From Nesterenkonia xinjiangensis (GTDB taxonomy: Bacteria > Actinomycetota > Actinomycetes > Actinomycetales > Micrococcaceae), in NCBI RefSeq assembly GCF_013410745.1, contig NZ_JACCFY010000001.1, forward strand, positions 372,001 through 436,000: a stretch of DNA of 64,000 nt, read 5' to 3'. The translations under genes and the position numbers were made by a program. The notes below the pieces were generated by a model. It made no database searches. It was given only the letters and a program-made list of their open reading frames with translations, and was not told where the DNA came from. Shown here in pieces: positions 17,027 to 26,240 of this stretch; the first letter of the stretch is position 1, and the number at the start of each line of letters is the position of its first letter.

Positions 17027-18159
17027 CCCGGACGGGCACCTCGGGTTCTGTCGTGCTGCCGCCGGAGCATGCCGAGGTCGAGGGCGGAATCGTCACCATC
17101 ACCCGGGTATGGCCGGAGAAGGCCTCGACGAGCCGTGGGGCTCACGGCTCGTCGAGGCTGGCCGTCGAGGCGGTGGATGCTCAGGGTCGCCTGCGCGCCG
17201 GCTGGTTCCAGGGCGCCGGGGACGGGCGTCTCGACCTCTTCCCCGCCGGAACGGATCCTCGGCTCCCACAGCTGGAGCAGCTGAGCGGGAGCGGGGTCGT
17301 GGTGTCGCATCGTCCGCACCGCCGCGCCGTGGTGCGCACTGAGCTCGCTCCGGAGAACGCCGGTGCTGCGGGCTCCCGATTCATCAAGCTGGTCCGCCCA
17401 GGACGCGCCCAGGGGATTCTCGACGGCGTGGCGCGGGCGGCGGCCTTCGACGGCCCGTTCCGCACTCCGGAGGTGCTGGGCCATGATGAGGCCTCGGTGA
17501 CCTTCTCCGCCCTGGCCGGCTCGAGCCTGCACGAGGTCAGCGACGACGGCGCCCCCCTGGACTGGGCGCGGGCCTGGGATGAGGTGCTGGCTGCCTGGGG
17601 TGAGGCGGTGCGCCGGCCTGTGGACGGGCAGGACCTGCCGGTGCATGACGCGGCGGGGGAGGTAGCGGTGCTGCACCGGTGGACCGAACTGGCCATGCCG
17701 GTGCTGCGGGCCCGGGGCCCGGAGCCGGAGCTGTTCGTGGAGGCGGTGGCCGCGGCCGCTGAGGCCCTGGCCGGACTGCCGGTGGGGAGCCCCCGCCCGG
17801 CGCACCGGGACCTGCATGACAAGCAGGTGCTGTGGTCCGCCGAACTGGGGCCGGGGCTGCTCGACGTCGACACCGCCTGCCTGGCGGATCCTGCCCTGGA
17901 CCTGGGCAATCTGCGCGCGCACGCCACCTGGCGGCAGCGTCAGGGCGTGTGGAGCACCGCGCAGGCCGAGACCGTGCGCGGATGTGTGGACGCCACGGCC
18001 GAGAAGCTCTCCGGCGCGTCGGGTGCCTCCGTGGCGGAGGCGGTGGCCGTCTACGAGCAAGCGAGCCTGCTGCGTCTGCTGTGCGTCTACGCCTTCCGTC
18101 CTCAGTACACGGGGCTGGTCGACCAGCTGCGGGGCGAGCTGCGACCGGGGCGGGCGTGA
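17023..18159 (+). CDS. APH-fold phosphotransferase (second of a pair)
   Basis: 378-aa kinase-like protein. The catalytic loop PAHRDLHDKQVLW and the metal site LLDVDTACLADPALDLGNL are intact (about residues 262-292). A conserved VRPGRAQGILDG segment near 126 may include the ATP-site region, although the N-lobe lysine is not obvious to me. It is the last gene of the six-gene overlapping operon that starts at 10078. It is only distantly similar to its upstream partner, so the two probably act on different substrates or form a complex. The GTGA at its stop could couple it to the next gene. Confidence 0.75.
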   Translation: MTRTGTSGSVVLPPEHAEVEGGIVTITRVWPEKASTSRGAHGSSRLAVEAVDAQGRLRAGWFQGAGDGRLDLFPAGTDPRLPQLEQLSGSGVVVSHRPHRRAVVRTELAPENAGAAGSRFIKLVRPGRAQGILDGVARAAAFDGPFRTPEVLGHDEASVTFSALAGSSLHEVSDDGAPLDWARAWDEVLAAWGEAVRRPVDGQDLPVHDAAGEVAVLHRWTELAMPVLRARGPEPELFVEAVAAAAEALAGLPVGSPRPAHRDLHDKQVLWSAELGPGLLDVDTACLADPALDLGNLRAHATWRQRQGVWSTAQAETVRGCVDATAEKLSGASGASVAEAVAVYEQASLLRLLCVYAFRPQYTGLVDQLRGELRPGRA

Positions 18160-18173
18160 TCGACGACGACTAC

Positions 18174-18185
18174 TACCCTGGACCC
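18174..18185 (+). promoter_or_regulatory. Leaderless -10 element for the 5-FCL gene
   Basis: TACCCT (18174-18179) is followed by GGACCC and then the ATG at 18186. There is no Shine-Dalgarno motif. The same GGACCC-ATG arrangement recurs at 48305-48313. Confidence 0.45.
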
Positions 18186-18800
18186 ATGGGAGAGATCGGG
18201 GCGGCCAAACGTCAGGTCCGAGGGCGGGTCCGCGACGCCCGACGCGCCCTGGGCGCCGAGGCTCGACGACGTCTCGGCGACGCCCTGGCTCGGGTCCTGG
18301 AGGAGCACGTGCCGGCCGGATCCCGTGTGGCGGCCTATCTGCCGATGCCGGAGGAGCCGGACGTGCGCCCATTCCTGGCACACCACCTGGCTCGCGGCGG
18401 GGAGGTGGCCCTGCCCCGAGTGGCGGAGACGGCGGAGCCGCAGCTGGAATGGGTGGACTGGACCCTGGAGGCGCCGACTCGCCGTCACCCGGTGCTGCCG
18501 CTGGACGAGCCGGAGGGCCCGGGCCGGGAGATCGAGCGGCTGCTTGACCAGGGGCCGCTGCTGATGCTGCTGCCCGCCCTGGCGGTGGACACCCGGGGGC
18601 ACCGGCTGGGCCAGGGCGGCGGGTACTACGACCGGCTCTTCGCCCGACTGGACGCGGCAGGACGACTCACCGACGTCGCCGCCTGGGCGGTGGTGGGCCC
18701 CGGTGAGGTGCTCCCGCCGGGCACGTTCCCGGTGGAGGCTCATGACCTGCAGGTGGAAGCCGTGGTGACTCCCGAGCGGCTGCGTCGGCTTGTCCTCTGA
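18186..18800 (+). CDS. 5-formyltetrahydrofolate cyclo-ligase
   Basis: Converts 5-formyl-THF to 5,10-methenyl-THF with ATP in one-carbon metabolism. Seen: an N-terminal KRQVRGRVRDARRAL basic segment, VAAYLPMPEEPDVRPFL, and the diagnostic DTRGHRLGQGGGYYDRLFARL near residues 137-157. I call the ATG at 18186 because a -10-like TACCCT sits 6 nt upstream. A GTG at 18156, overlapping the previous stop as GTGA, would add ten residues (start with MIDDDYYPGP) and is a real alternative. The length of 204 aa is normal for the family. Confidence 0.93.
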   Translation: MGEIGAAKRQVRGRVRDARRALGAEARRRLGDALARVLEEHVPAGSRVAAYLPMPEEPDVRPFLAHHLARGGEVALPRVAETAEPQLEWVDWTLEAPTRRHPVLPLDEPEGPGREIERLLDQGPLLMLLPALAVDTRGHRLGQGGGYYDRLFARLDAAGRLTDVAAWAVVGPGEVLPPGTFPVEAHDLQVEAVVTPERLRRLVL

Positions 18801-18935
18801 GCGCTGAACGGCATCCGCTGTGATGCCGCGTGCGGAGCCGTGCCGCTGAGCGGTATAGAATCAGTGGTCGGCAGATGTCTCCGTGGCGGCCTGTGCAGCA
18901 TGGGTCCGCCGCCTGTCCCCAGACCGAGGAATCCG

Positions 18936-19217
18936 ATGCCCACCTATTCGTACGCCTGCAAGGACTGCACCCACTCCTTCGACATCGTCCAGTCGTTCAG
19001 TGACGACTCGCTGACCCTGTGCCCGGAGTGCTCCGGCACTCTGCGCAAGAAGTTCGGCAGCGTCGGCGTCAGCTTCAAGGGCTCAGGGTTCTACCGGACC
19101 GACTCCCGCAGCGCGGCCAGCTCCTCGGCCAGCTCCAGCTCCGACTCGTCGACATCCACCTCGGACTCGTCGAGCTCCGCCAGCAAGACTCCGGCGGCGG
19201 CCACCGCGGCCGACTGA
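18936..19217 (+). CDS. FmdB-family zinc-ribbon protein
   Basis: 93-aa regulatory-type small protein (FmdB / putative regulatory protein family). The first about 50 residues form a zinc ribbon with two CxxC pairs (C-K-D-C and C-P-E-C) and the family GSGFY(R/K)TD ending. The rest is a long Ser-rich, low-complexity tail, common in actinobacterial members. GAGGA lies 6 nt before the ATG. A TAGAAT -10-like hexamer at 18856-18861 may be its promoter. Molecular function is unknown. It is convergent with the CpaB-like gene, only 14 bp away. Confidence 0.88.
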   Translation: MPTYSYACKDCTHSFDIVQSFSDDSLTLCPECSGTLRKKFGSVGVSFKGSGFYRTDSRSAASSSASSSSDSSTSTSDSSSSASKTPAAATAAD

Positions 19218-19231
19218 GTCACCACCTCCTC

Positions 19232-20095
19232 TCACCCCACCAGGCTCAGGTGAAGGTGCCCCTCGTGGGCGGCCTGCGCGATGTCCTGAGCCGTGGACGG
19301 GCTGACGCCGATGACCACCACCTGTCCGCCGTCACCGGGTTGGGGGAACCAGTCGTCCCCCTCCCCCGAGGGCGTCCACAGCACCGGCGCCGCACGCGCC
19401 ACGGTCCTTGAGGAGGTGCCCTCCTCCAGCGACTCTGCCGAGAGGATCACATCCACCTCCTGGCCTGGGGTGAGCATCCCCACGAGAGCCGTGTCCGCCG
19501 GACGGACCGGCACCGCCACATCCCCCTCGGGCTGACCCGCCAGCAAGCCCGGCCCGACGAGCAGCGAGGTCAGCACCACCGCGCCACTGGGCAGCGGCAC
19601 CGCCGCCTGCCGCCCCGCAACCTCCTCGGCGGTGGCGGGTTCCCCACCCGGGACCGCCTCGGCGTCCACACTGACCTCTTCCAACATGCCGACGGCCAGC
19701 TCCTCCCCCGCGGGCACGTCCTGGGTGACGCGCACGGCGGTGACGGTCTCTCCCTGGGACTCGACGCCGGCGAGCAGCCCCGCCGCGACCGCGCTGAGAC
19801 CGCACAGCAGCGCCAGCGGGATCCGCAGACGACGCACCCAGAGGCCCAGCCCTGTGCCGCGCAGACGCCGGGCCACGCGCGGCCGACGCCGCCGCAGCGG
19901 CTGAGCCGAGCGCCCACGGGACGACGTGCCGGAACGAGATCTGCGGCGGCGGGTCCGTCGGGATCCTGCGGCTGGAGCCTGCGGGTACGCCCTATGCCGC
20001 GCGGCAGGCGTGGACGCACCCCCATCGGAGGAGCCCGCGCGGGGTCGCACGGCAGGGGGCGCGGGGAATCGGCGGGGTTCGGCGGTGAGGGTCAT
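19232..20095 (-). CDS. CpaB/RcpC-like SAF-domain protein
   Basis: 287-aa protein with a long Arg/Ser-rich cytoplasmic N-terminus (about 100 residues), one transmembrane helix (LALLCGLSAVAAGLLAGV), a SAF domain starting at VTQDVPAGEELAVGML, and an RcpC-like region (ALVGMLTPGQEVDVILS). In Flp/Tad pili, CpaB is a periplasmic or cell-wall assembly factor, and the SAF domain can bind glycans or peptidoglycan. No other tad genes are nearby, so a pilus role is only inferred. Start chosen at 20095 with GGAGG very close upstream; an in-frame start at 20182 would add a non-conserved tail. Confidence 0.75.
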   Translation of the reverse strand: MTLTAEPRRFPAPPAVRPRAGSSDGGASTPAARHRAYPQAPAAGSRRTRRRRSRSGTSSRGRSAQPLRRRRPRVARRLRGTGLGLWVRRLRIPLALLCGLSAVAAGLLAGVESQGETVTAVRVTQDVPAGEELAVGMLEEVSVDAEAVPGGEPATAEEVAGRQAAVPLPSGAVVLTSLLVGPGLLAGQPEGDVAVPVRPADTALVGMLTPGQEVDVILSAESLEEGTSSRTVARAAPVLWTPSGEGDDWFPQPGDGGQVVVIGVSPSTAQDIAQAAHEGHLHLSLVG

Positions 20096-20204
20096 GCCCT
20101 CCACTGTGCGAGCACCAGCCGGTCCCGACCATCCCGCCGGGCATGGCTGGGGAGCGTTCGGCGTGTCGGCCCCTGTGCCCACCCCGCTGTGGAGGAAGAG
20201 CCGC

Positions 20205-20555
20205 TCAGCCCCAGTGCGGAGGCCGCTGGTCCAGGATCCAGCGATCGCGAGGGCTCAGTGCAGGCGCGTTCGCCGATGTGCTCTCCGGCTTCTTCGTCCC
20301 CGCGGTCTCCTCGGAATTCGTCTCACCGCGGGTCCTGTCCTCCGAGGGCTCTTCTTCCGAGACTTTTCGATCAGCGGCCGCGCCGCCCTCGGGCCCCTGG
20401 TCAGCGGCCTTCGGGGAGGTCTCCTCGCGTGCCTCGCCGGCCTCCAGCGAGGCCGAGCGGAACACCTGCGACTCGACCTCCTCCGGCTGCCCGGAGGTCG
20501 CCGGGGCGACCACACGACGCCGTCCGCGCCGGCCCCGGGGCTTCTCTGTGCTCAC
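20205..20555 (-). CDS. Small conserved actinobacterial protein of unknown function
   Basis: About 116 aa: a basic start (EKPRGRRGRRR), a long acidic/Ser-rich disordered centre and a conserved-looking end DRWILDQRPPHWG. I recognise that RPPHW ending from hypothetical proteins of Micrococcales but know no function. The GTG at 20555 overlaps the stop of the upstream helicase-like gene as GTGA, which I take as the start; an ATG at 20564 is the alternative. Translational coupling suggests a partner role for the helicase-like protein. Confidence 0.6.
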   Translation of the reverse strand: MSTEKPRGRRGRRRVVAPATSGQPEEVESQVFRSASLEAGEAREETSPKAADQGPEGGAAADRKVSEEEPSEDRTRGETNSEETAGTKKPESTSANAPALSPRDRWILDQRPPHWG

Positions 20556-23500
20556 CGCACCCACTTGCCGCGCTCCCGCGGCGAGGCCCAGGTGGTCGCT
20601 CGGCGGTGCGAGTCCTCGTCCTCGGCGTCGGCGGCACCGCCGAAGCGGACCCGGGAGCCGGCGCCGTCGCGCGGCAGCCGCTCCGCGAGCGCCCCGGTGG
20701 TGTTCAGCGCGATGCGTCCATGCTCGGCGAACTCCGGCCCTTCAGCCAGGCCCACCTTCTCGGCCACCACCTCGGTGCAACGGATCGGATCCGAGAAGAC
20801 CTCGATGGTCCACAGCACCAGGTAGTTCCAGCCCAACGCCTCGAAGTCGGCAGGTCGCTGCCTGGACCGCTCGCGCACGCTCATCTCCGCGTAGCTGTCC
20901 GTGCCGTCGGAGACCATCGCCAGCGGAGTCACCGGAGACTGCGGGCTGATCTTGCGCGGGCAGGCCGCCAGGTCCAGCGTGCCGCGGAAGCCGTCCTCCA
21001 CCCGTCCGCCGCGTGCACGGATCCGATCCACCAGGTCCAGCACCAGCGGGTCGGTCAGCGAGCCTGAGGCGGTCGGGTTGTCCGTCCCCTCCAGCCCGAG
21101 GGTGATCAGTCGGTGCATCAGGGCCGCACCACGCTCCAGACCGGCGGGATCCAGGTCCCCCGGCGCCAAGGAGGTCACCACGGTCAGCTCACCGCGGGCG
21201 CGCGTGGTGGCCACCGCGAAGAGCTCCTCCCCCCGAGCTTCGGAGAGGTCCCCGAAGTGATGCACGGGCTCGCCCTTGATGCTGCGGCCGTAGCCCAGCG
21301 AGAAGATGACCCGGTCCCGCACCAGGTGATGGGCGCGCTCCACCGGGGCGACGACGAAGCCCTCGCCCTCCTCCGTCTCGAAGAACGGGCGCGCCCACGT
21401 GTGGTTGGCCAGGTTCACCCGGATCGCGTCGGCCACCCGGCGGGCGTGCCACTCCGAGCCGGTGATCACCGCCAGGGAGCTGTCCTTGCGGGTGCGCACG
21501 TGGTCGAAGACCATGTCCACCACCCGGTTGACCTCCACGGTCGGAGACTCCACCGAGTCCCGCGCCCCGGGCCGGCCCAGCGCATCACCGAGGTGCTCGA
21601 CCACCAGACGGCGGCCCTGCCCGGTCAGCTGTGCGGCGTCCGGGATGCGCAGCAGCTCGCCGTCGTAGAGCGCCTCGGAGAGCAGCCCGGTGAGCTCCTG
21701 GTCCACCCCGCGGTGCACTCGGCGGAGCTGATGCTGAGGCAGCACCTCGACCAGCTCCGAGAAGATCGACGCCGGCACCTGCTGCTCGGCCTCCCGGGCC
21801 ACCGGGTCCGCCGAGACGTGGAAGGGCTTCGGGGTCCCCGAGACCGGGTCTCCGAAGGCGATGACCTGGTCCGCCCGGGAGATCGCCCCCAGGGCGGCCG
21901 GCACAGAGAGGGTCTCGGCATCGAGCAGGATGACGGCGTCGAAGCGGGCCTCCGCCGGGAACTGCTCGGAGAGTCCCAGCGGCGAGGTCGTCCACACCGG
22001 CACCAGCGGTTGGATCAGGGCGTCGTCGACGGCTCCCAGTCCGGCCACGGTCGGTTCGGCGTCGCGCAGCAGCGTCTTCAGCCGCGTGGCGGCCTCGGCG
22101 TGGGACTCGACCGCGGACTTCCAACGCACCGCGAGGGCATGGGTCAGCCGTTGGGCGCCGGTCTCGACGTGCGCGGCGTCGGCCTCACGGAACTCGGATT
22201 CGATGGTGCGCAGATTCTCCCCGGTGGTCATCGCCAGGTAGTCGTCCCCGGAGATCATCGCCTCCAGCGCGGACTGCCACCAGGCCAGCTCCATCTCGTC
22301 GGCGACCTGCGCCGCGGGGACCTCCCGCTCGGCGAAGTCCTCCATCAGCTCCCGGAAGCCCTGCTCGCGCAGCTGCTCGGTGACGAGGGTGCGCTCGGGC
22401 AGGGTCTCCAGGGGCTTCTCATCCTCGGCGAGGGTCTCCACCGTGGCGATCATCGTCTCGGCCGGCATGTCCAGCAGGTCGTGGTCCGTGGCGTCGTCGG
22501 GGTCCACCGGGCGCAGCACGCCCACCAGCTTCTCCAGCCGGGTCTGCACATGCCCGATGGTGTCGGCCAGCCGGTCCAGGCTCTTGGGCACCTTCGGCAG
22601 GGACTCCTCCACCGCCTGCCGGGCCCATTCCTCCCGCTCGGCCTGGACGTCGATCAACGAGGAGTGCAGGTCGTTGATGGACACACCGGAACGCACGTAC
22701 TCCTTGGCCACGCGGCGCAGCCGGGAGCGGACCATGGAGGTCATCTCCACCCCGTGCTGCCGGCGCCACCAGCCGGGAGCGGTGGCGGCGATCAGGTCGT
22801 CCACCGGCTTGGCGTAGACGTCGTGGCTGAACCGTCCCAGGGACTCCTGGACACGCTGGAAGAGCAGCACCTGGGCGTGCCAGGCGGAGAAGCTCTCCCC
22901 CAGCTTCACCCCCGTCACCGCCGTGGCGACCTCCATCTGGGCCTTCAGCTTCGGCAGCTCCTCACGGAGGTCCTGCACCAGGGCCATGGCGTCCTCGGTC
23001 TCCTGCCGGTTCCGCAGCCGAGCGTTGTACCAGGGGCTGCTGCGGGTCTCGGAGGCGAAGGCCCCCAGCTCCGCGGCACGGCGAAGCTTCACCGTGACCT
23101 GGCTGCGGTCCACGGTGTTGTCCAGCACTGACCGTTTCAGACGCACAGGGGTCGACGGCGCTGGGCTCAGCGAGGTCAGCGCAGCCAGAGCCTGCATCGC
23201 CTGATAGGGCGAGCAGGACCAGCGGGTGCGCAGGTTGTGCAGCGACTTCACGTGGTCAAGCAGCTGGTGCCGGCGATCGACCAGGCGCTGGTGCAGCGCG
23301 CCCAGTCGCGGCGGCTCGGCCCGCTCGGCCCGCTTGATCGCGCGGACCATCTGCTCGCGAAGATCCTGGCCCCCGGCGGAGGCGGGCACGTGCAGCGCCA
23401 AGGTGCCCAGGCGGACGTCCTTCATGCGGAGGCGGAACTCCTCCAGGGTGGAGGCGCGTTCGGCGACCACGAGTGTGCGTTTCCCCGTCCAGGCCAGCGC

Positions 23501-24523
23501 CGCGGCCGCGTTGATCGCCGTCTGCGTCTGACCGGTGCCCGGAGGCGCGGAGACCACCACGGAGGCGCCCGCCTCGATGGCGTCCAGGGCCTTCTGCTGG
23601 TCCGGGTCGGCGTCGGCGACCAGCTTCTCCTCCCGCGGGTCGCGGGCATCCAGCGGCACCGCCTCCACGGCGGGAGCGTCGAGGCGATCCGAGGTGGCCA
23701 GGGCGCGCAGCACCGGGTGTTCACGGTCCAGCGCCTCAGGGTTCCCCAGGTCTGCCAGGTCCGCGAACGTGGAGATGTAGGTCTGCCGCCACACCTGCAG
23801 CGCGTCGACCGATTCGGAGACGAGCCGGCTAAGCAGGTCCGCGGTGCGCACTGGGTCGAAGCGCGCTGTGGCGTAGCCGGTGGCGTGGAACTCCTCGGCG
23901 TCGAGGGTGATCCCGTGCCTGCCGAGCATGTGCCGAGCCAGGGCGGGGTTCAGCCTGGCCGGAGCGGTGAACTGAACCTCGTAGTCATCGTGCTCCGCAC
24001 GTGGCCGCAGGGCGACCGGCACGAGCATCACCGGAGCGGTGAACTGCTCCGCCCCAGCATCGGTGGTCTCGGTCCAGGAGGCGACACCGGCCGCCAGGAA
24101 GCCGACGTCGATGCCCCGTTCCGTGGACATCTCCCGCACCTTGGCCCGGATGCGGCGCGCCGCCTCCTGCCCCGCGGCGAAGGCCCCGGACTCGTTGAGC
24201 AGGGTGGAGAGCCGTGTCTTGCGGCCGGCCAGCAGCTGCATGAGCCCTGAGGAGTTCGACTCGGTGAGGTCGATGGCGTTGTGCTGCGAGGGAGTGAAAC
24301 GCAGCATCGTGTCGTTCTCCGTGCCGGAGTGCAGCGCCTCCACCCAGGCGGTCACCGGATCATCGGTCACCGAGGTGCGGATCTCCGCCAGCTCGCTCTG
24401 GGTGAACTCAGAGGTGTCCGCGGGCTGGAAGTCATCGGCCTGCGACTCGGCCTCGGCCGCCGCTTCGATCTCTGCGTCGGACAGCGGGATACGCTCCTCA
24501 GACGTGGATTCGTCTCTGCTCAC
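20552..24523 (-). CDS. DUF4011/SF1-helicase-like protein with degenerate ATPase motifs
   Basis: 1323-aa protein with the layout of large DUF4011-AAA_11/12 helicases. Residues 60-260 resemble DUF4011 (TPSQHNAIDLTESN, VMLVPVAL). An SF1 core follows, and the C-terminus resembles the Vsr-like nuclease domain (VSDGTDSYAEMSVRERSRQR, ALGWNYLVLWTIEVFSDP). The core looks catalytically decayed: Walker A reads APPGTGQTQT (residues 326-335), with Gln instead of the essential Lys. The Walker B position reads VILLDAETL rather than a DEA(S/H) type, and the GDPKQLPP position reads GDPVSGTP. The Q-motif (DPDQQKALDA) and a TRAR element remain. GGAAGG precedes the GTG start. Likely a scaffold or defence/repair-related pseudo-helicase. 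Confidence 0.75.
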   Translation of the reverse strand: MSRDESTSEERIPLSDAEIEAAAEAESQADDFQPADTSEFTQSELAEIRTSVTDDPVTAWVEALHSGTENDTMLRFTPSQHNAIDLTESNSSGLMQLLAGRKTRLSTLLNESGAFAAGQEAARRIRAKVREMSTERGIDVGFLAAGVASWTETTDAGAEQFTAPVMLVPVALRPRAEHDDYEVQFTAPARLNPALARHMLGRHGITLDAEEFHATGYATARFDPVRTADLLSRLVSESVDALQVWRQTYISTFADLADLGNPEALDREHPVLRALATSDRLDAPAVEAVPLDARDPREEKLVADADPDQQKALDAIEAGASVVVSAPPGTGQTQTAINAAAALAWTGKRTLVVAERASTLEEFRLRMKDVRLGTLALHVPASAGGQDLREQMVRAIKRAERAEPPRLGALHQRLVDRRHQLLDHVKSLHNLRTRWSCSPYQAMQALAALTSLSPAPSTPVRLKRSVLDNTVDRSQVTVKLRRAAELGAFASETRSSPWYNARLRNRQETEDAMALVQDLREELPKLKAQMEVATAVTGVKLGESFSAWHAQVLLFQRVQESLGRFSHDVYAKPVDDLIAATAPGWWRRQHGVEMTSMVRSRLRRVAKEYVRSGVSINDLHSSLIDVQAEREEWARQAVEESLPKVPKSLDRLADTIGHVQTRLEKLVGVLRPVDPDDATDHDLLDMPAETMIATVETLAEDEKPLETLPERTLVTEQLREQGFRELMEDFAEREVPAAQVADEMELAWWQSALEAMISGDDYLAMTTGENLRTIESEFREADAAHVETGAQRLTHALAVRWKSAVESHAEAATRLKTLLRDAEPTVAGLGAVDDALIQPLVPVWTTSPLGLSEQFPAEARFDAVILLDAETLSVPAALGAISRADQVIAFGDPVSGTPKPFHVSADPVAREAEQQVPASIFSELVEVLPQHQLRRVHRGVDQELTGLLSEALYDGELLRIPDAAQLTGQGRRLVVEHLGDALGRPGARDSVESPTVEVNRVVDMVFDHVRTRKDSSLAVITGSEWHARRVADAIRVNLANHTWARPFFETEEGEGFVVAPVERAHHLVRDRVIFSLGYGRSIKGEPVHHFGDLSEARGEELFAVATTRARGELTVVTSLAPGDLDPAGLERGAALMHRLITLGLEGTDNPTASGSLTDPLVLDLVDRIRARGGRVEDGFRGTLDLAACPRKISPQSPVTPLAMVSDGTDSYAEMSVRERSRQRPADFEALGWNYLVLWTIEVFSDPIRCTEVVAEKVGLAEGPEFAEHGRIALNTTGALAERLPRDGAGSRVRFGGAADAEDEDSHRRATTWASPRERGKWVR

Positions 24524-24570
24524 TTCTGACCTTCCGGCAGGATCACCTTCACGTGGACGACGATGCTAGA

Positions 24571-26178
24571 TCATTCCCATTCGATGGTCCCCGGGGGCTT
24601 CGAGGTGACGTCGAGGGTTACCCGGTTGATCTCCTCCACCTCATTGGTGATGCGGTTGGAGATGCGCGCCAGCAGATCGAAGGGCAGCCGCGACCAGTCA
24701 GCGGTCATGGCATCCTCTGAGCTGACCGGACGCAGCACCACCGGGTGACCATAGGTGCGGCCGTCTCCCTGCACGCCCACGGAGCGGACGTCGGCGAGCA
24801 GCACCACCGGCATCTGCCAGACCTCACCGTCCAGGCCGGCCGCCGTCAGCTCCTCGCGGGCGATCGCGTCGGCACGGCGCAGGATCTCCAGACGCTCCGC
24901 CGTGACCGCTCCGATGATGCGGATGCCCAGCCCGGGCCCCGGGAACGGCTGGCGCTGGACGATCTCGGCGGGCAAGCCCAGTTCGGCGCCGACGGCACGC
25001 ACCTCGTCCTTGAAGAGGCTGCGCAGCGGCTCGACGAGCTTGAACTCCATGTCCTCGGGCAGTCCGCCCACATTGTGGTGGGACTTGATGTTGGCCGCGC
25101 CCTCACCTCCGCCGGACTCGACGACGTCGGGGTAGAGGGTCCCCTGGACGAGGAACTCCACCCGGGCGCCGTCGGCGGCGGCCTCCTGCAGCACCGCGGC
25201 CTCGGCGGCCTCAAAGGCGCGGATGAACTCCCGGCCGATGATCTTGCGCTTCTGCTCGGGATCGGTCACTCCGGCCAGCGCGCTCAGGAAGCGGTCTCGC
25301 TCGTCAGCGACGTGCAGCCTGGCACCGGTGGCGGCGACGAAGTCGCGCTCCACCTGCTCGGCCTCACCCTGCCGCAGCAGCCCGTGGTCGATGAACACGC
25401 AGGTCAGCTGCTCCCCCACAGCCTTCTGGACAAGGGCCGCGGCCACTGCGGAGTCCACACCGCCGGAGAGGCCGCAGATGACGCGAGCCTCGCCGACCTG
25501 CTCACGGATCGCGGAGACCTGCTCTTCGACGATGTTGCCGGTGGTCCACTCCGGGGTGAGACCGGCGCCGTCGTAGAGGAAGTTCTCCAGCACACGCTGG
25601 CCCTGGGGAGAGTGCTTGACCTCGGGGTGCCACTGGACGCCGTATAGACGGCGAGCCTCGTCGGCGAAGGCGGCGACAGGGGCGCCGTCGGAGGCGGCCA
25701 GCACCTCGAAGCCCTCGGGCGCGGCCTGTACGGAGTCCGAATGGGACATCCAGGTGGTCTGTACCGCTTCGGTGCCGTCCAACAGCGAGTGCGGCGCGTT
25801 GGTGGCGCGGACCTCCGTCTTGCCGTACTCGCGGTCCCCGGTGCGGGCGACCTCCCCGCCCAGGGCGTGGGCCATGGCCTGGAAGCCGTAGCAGATGCCC
25901 AGCACAGGAACCCCGGCTTCGAAGAGCTCGGCCTGCACCGACGGGGCGCCCTCGGCATAGACGCTGGAGGGGCCGCCGGAGAGGATCACCGCGGAGGGGC
26001 GACGATCCAGGATCTCCTGGGCCGAGAGCGTATGCGGGACGACCTCGGAGTAGACGCGTGCCTCACGGACACGACGGGCGATCAGCTGGGCATACTGGGC
26101 GCCGTAGTCGACCACCAGCACGGTCTGCGCGCTGTGTGTCGGACGTTCGGCGGCGGGGGCGGGGCTCTCAGATGTCAC
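24571..26178 (-). CDS. guaA: GMP synthase (glutamine-hydrolysing)
   Basis: Last step of GMP synthesis: amination of XMP using ammonia released from glutamine. Residues 18-205 form the class I glutaminase, with the nucleophile in [15 protein letters not shown] and the VQWHPEV histidine motif. Next come the PP-loop [14 protein letters not shown] and the C-terminal dimerisation domain ending in a KPPGTIEWE tail. The length of 535 aa is standard. The GTG start at 26178 has TAGGAT 6 nt upstream and no Shine-Dalgarno motif, so it is probably leaderless. In related genomes guaA usually sits near DUF3817/SURF1; here about 20 kb of sugar genes intervene. Confidence 0.97.
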   Translation of the reverse strand: MTSESPAPAAERPTHSAQTVLVVDYGAQYAQLIARRVREARVYSEVVPHTLSAQEILDRRPSAVILSGGPSSVYAEGAPSVQAELFEAGVPVLGICYGFQAMAHALGGEVARTGDREYGKTEVRATNAPHSLLDGTEAVQTTWMSHSDSVQAAPEGFEVLAASDGAPVAAFADEARRLYGVQWHPEVKHSPQGQRVLENFLYDGAGLTPEWTTGNIVEEQVSAIREQVGEARVICGLSGGVDSAVAAALVQKAVGEQLTCVFIDHGLLRQGEAEQVERDFVAATGARLHVADERDRFLSALAGVTDPEQKRKIIGREFIRAFEAAEAAVLQEAAADGARVEFLVQGTLYPDVVESGGGEGAANIKSHHNVGGLPEDMEFKLVEPLRSLFKDEVRAVGAELGLPAEIVQRQPFPGPGLGIRIIGAVTAERLEILRRADAIAREELTAAGLDGEVWQMPVVLLADVRSVGVQGDGRTYGHPVVLRPVSSEDAMTADWSRLPFDLLARISNRITNEVEEINRVTLDVTSKPPGTIEWE

Positions 26179-26190
26179 CCGGCCATCCTA
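26179..26190 (-). promoter_or_regulatory. Leaderless -10 element for guaA
   Basis: TAGGAT at 26185-26190 on the minus strand is followed by GGCCGG and then the GTG at 26178. The 6-nt gap matches the other leaderless candidates in this window. Confidence 0.45.
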
Positions 26191-26240
26191 CCGGTGCGGC
26201 ACACCCCTCGCCGAGCCGCCGTCCCGCCCCTGCTCGGCAA

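Noticed and set aside
15638-18159. Aminoglycoside resistance genes
   Set aside because: The APH fold is broad. These two genes are embedded in a coupled glycosyltransferase/exporter operon and show no specific resistance-enzyme similarity.
19232-20095. Part of a tad/Flp pilus locus
   Set aside because: A CpaB/SAF protein alone is not enough; no pilin, CpaF ATPase or TadBC gene is in the window.
21113-23131. A 672-codon plus-strand open frame inside the helicase-like gene
   Set aside because: Antisense shadow with the same Gln/Gly/Arg/His-rich composition; no Shine-Dalgarno sequence or domain.
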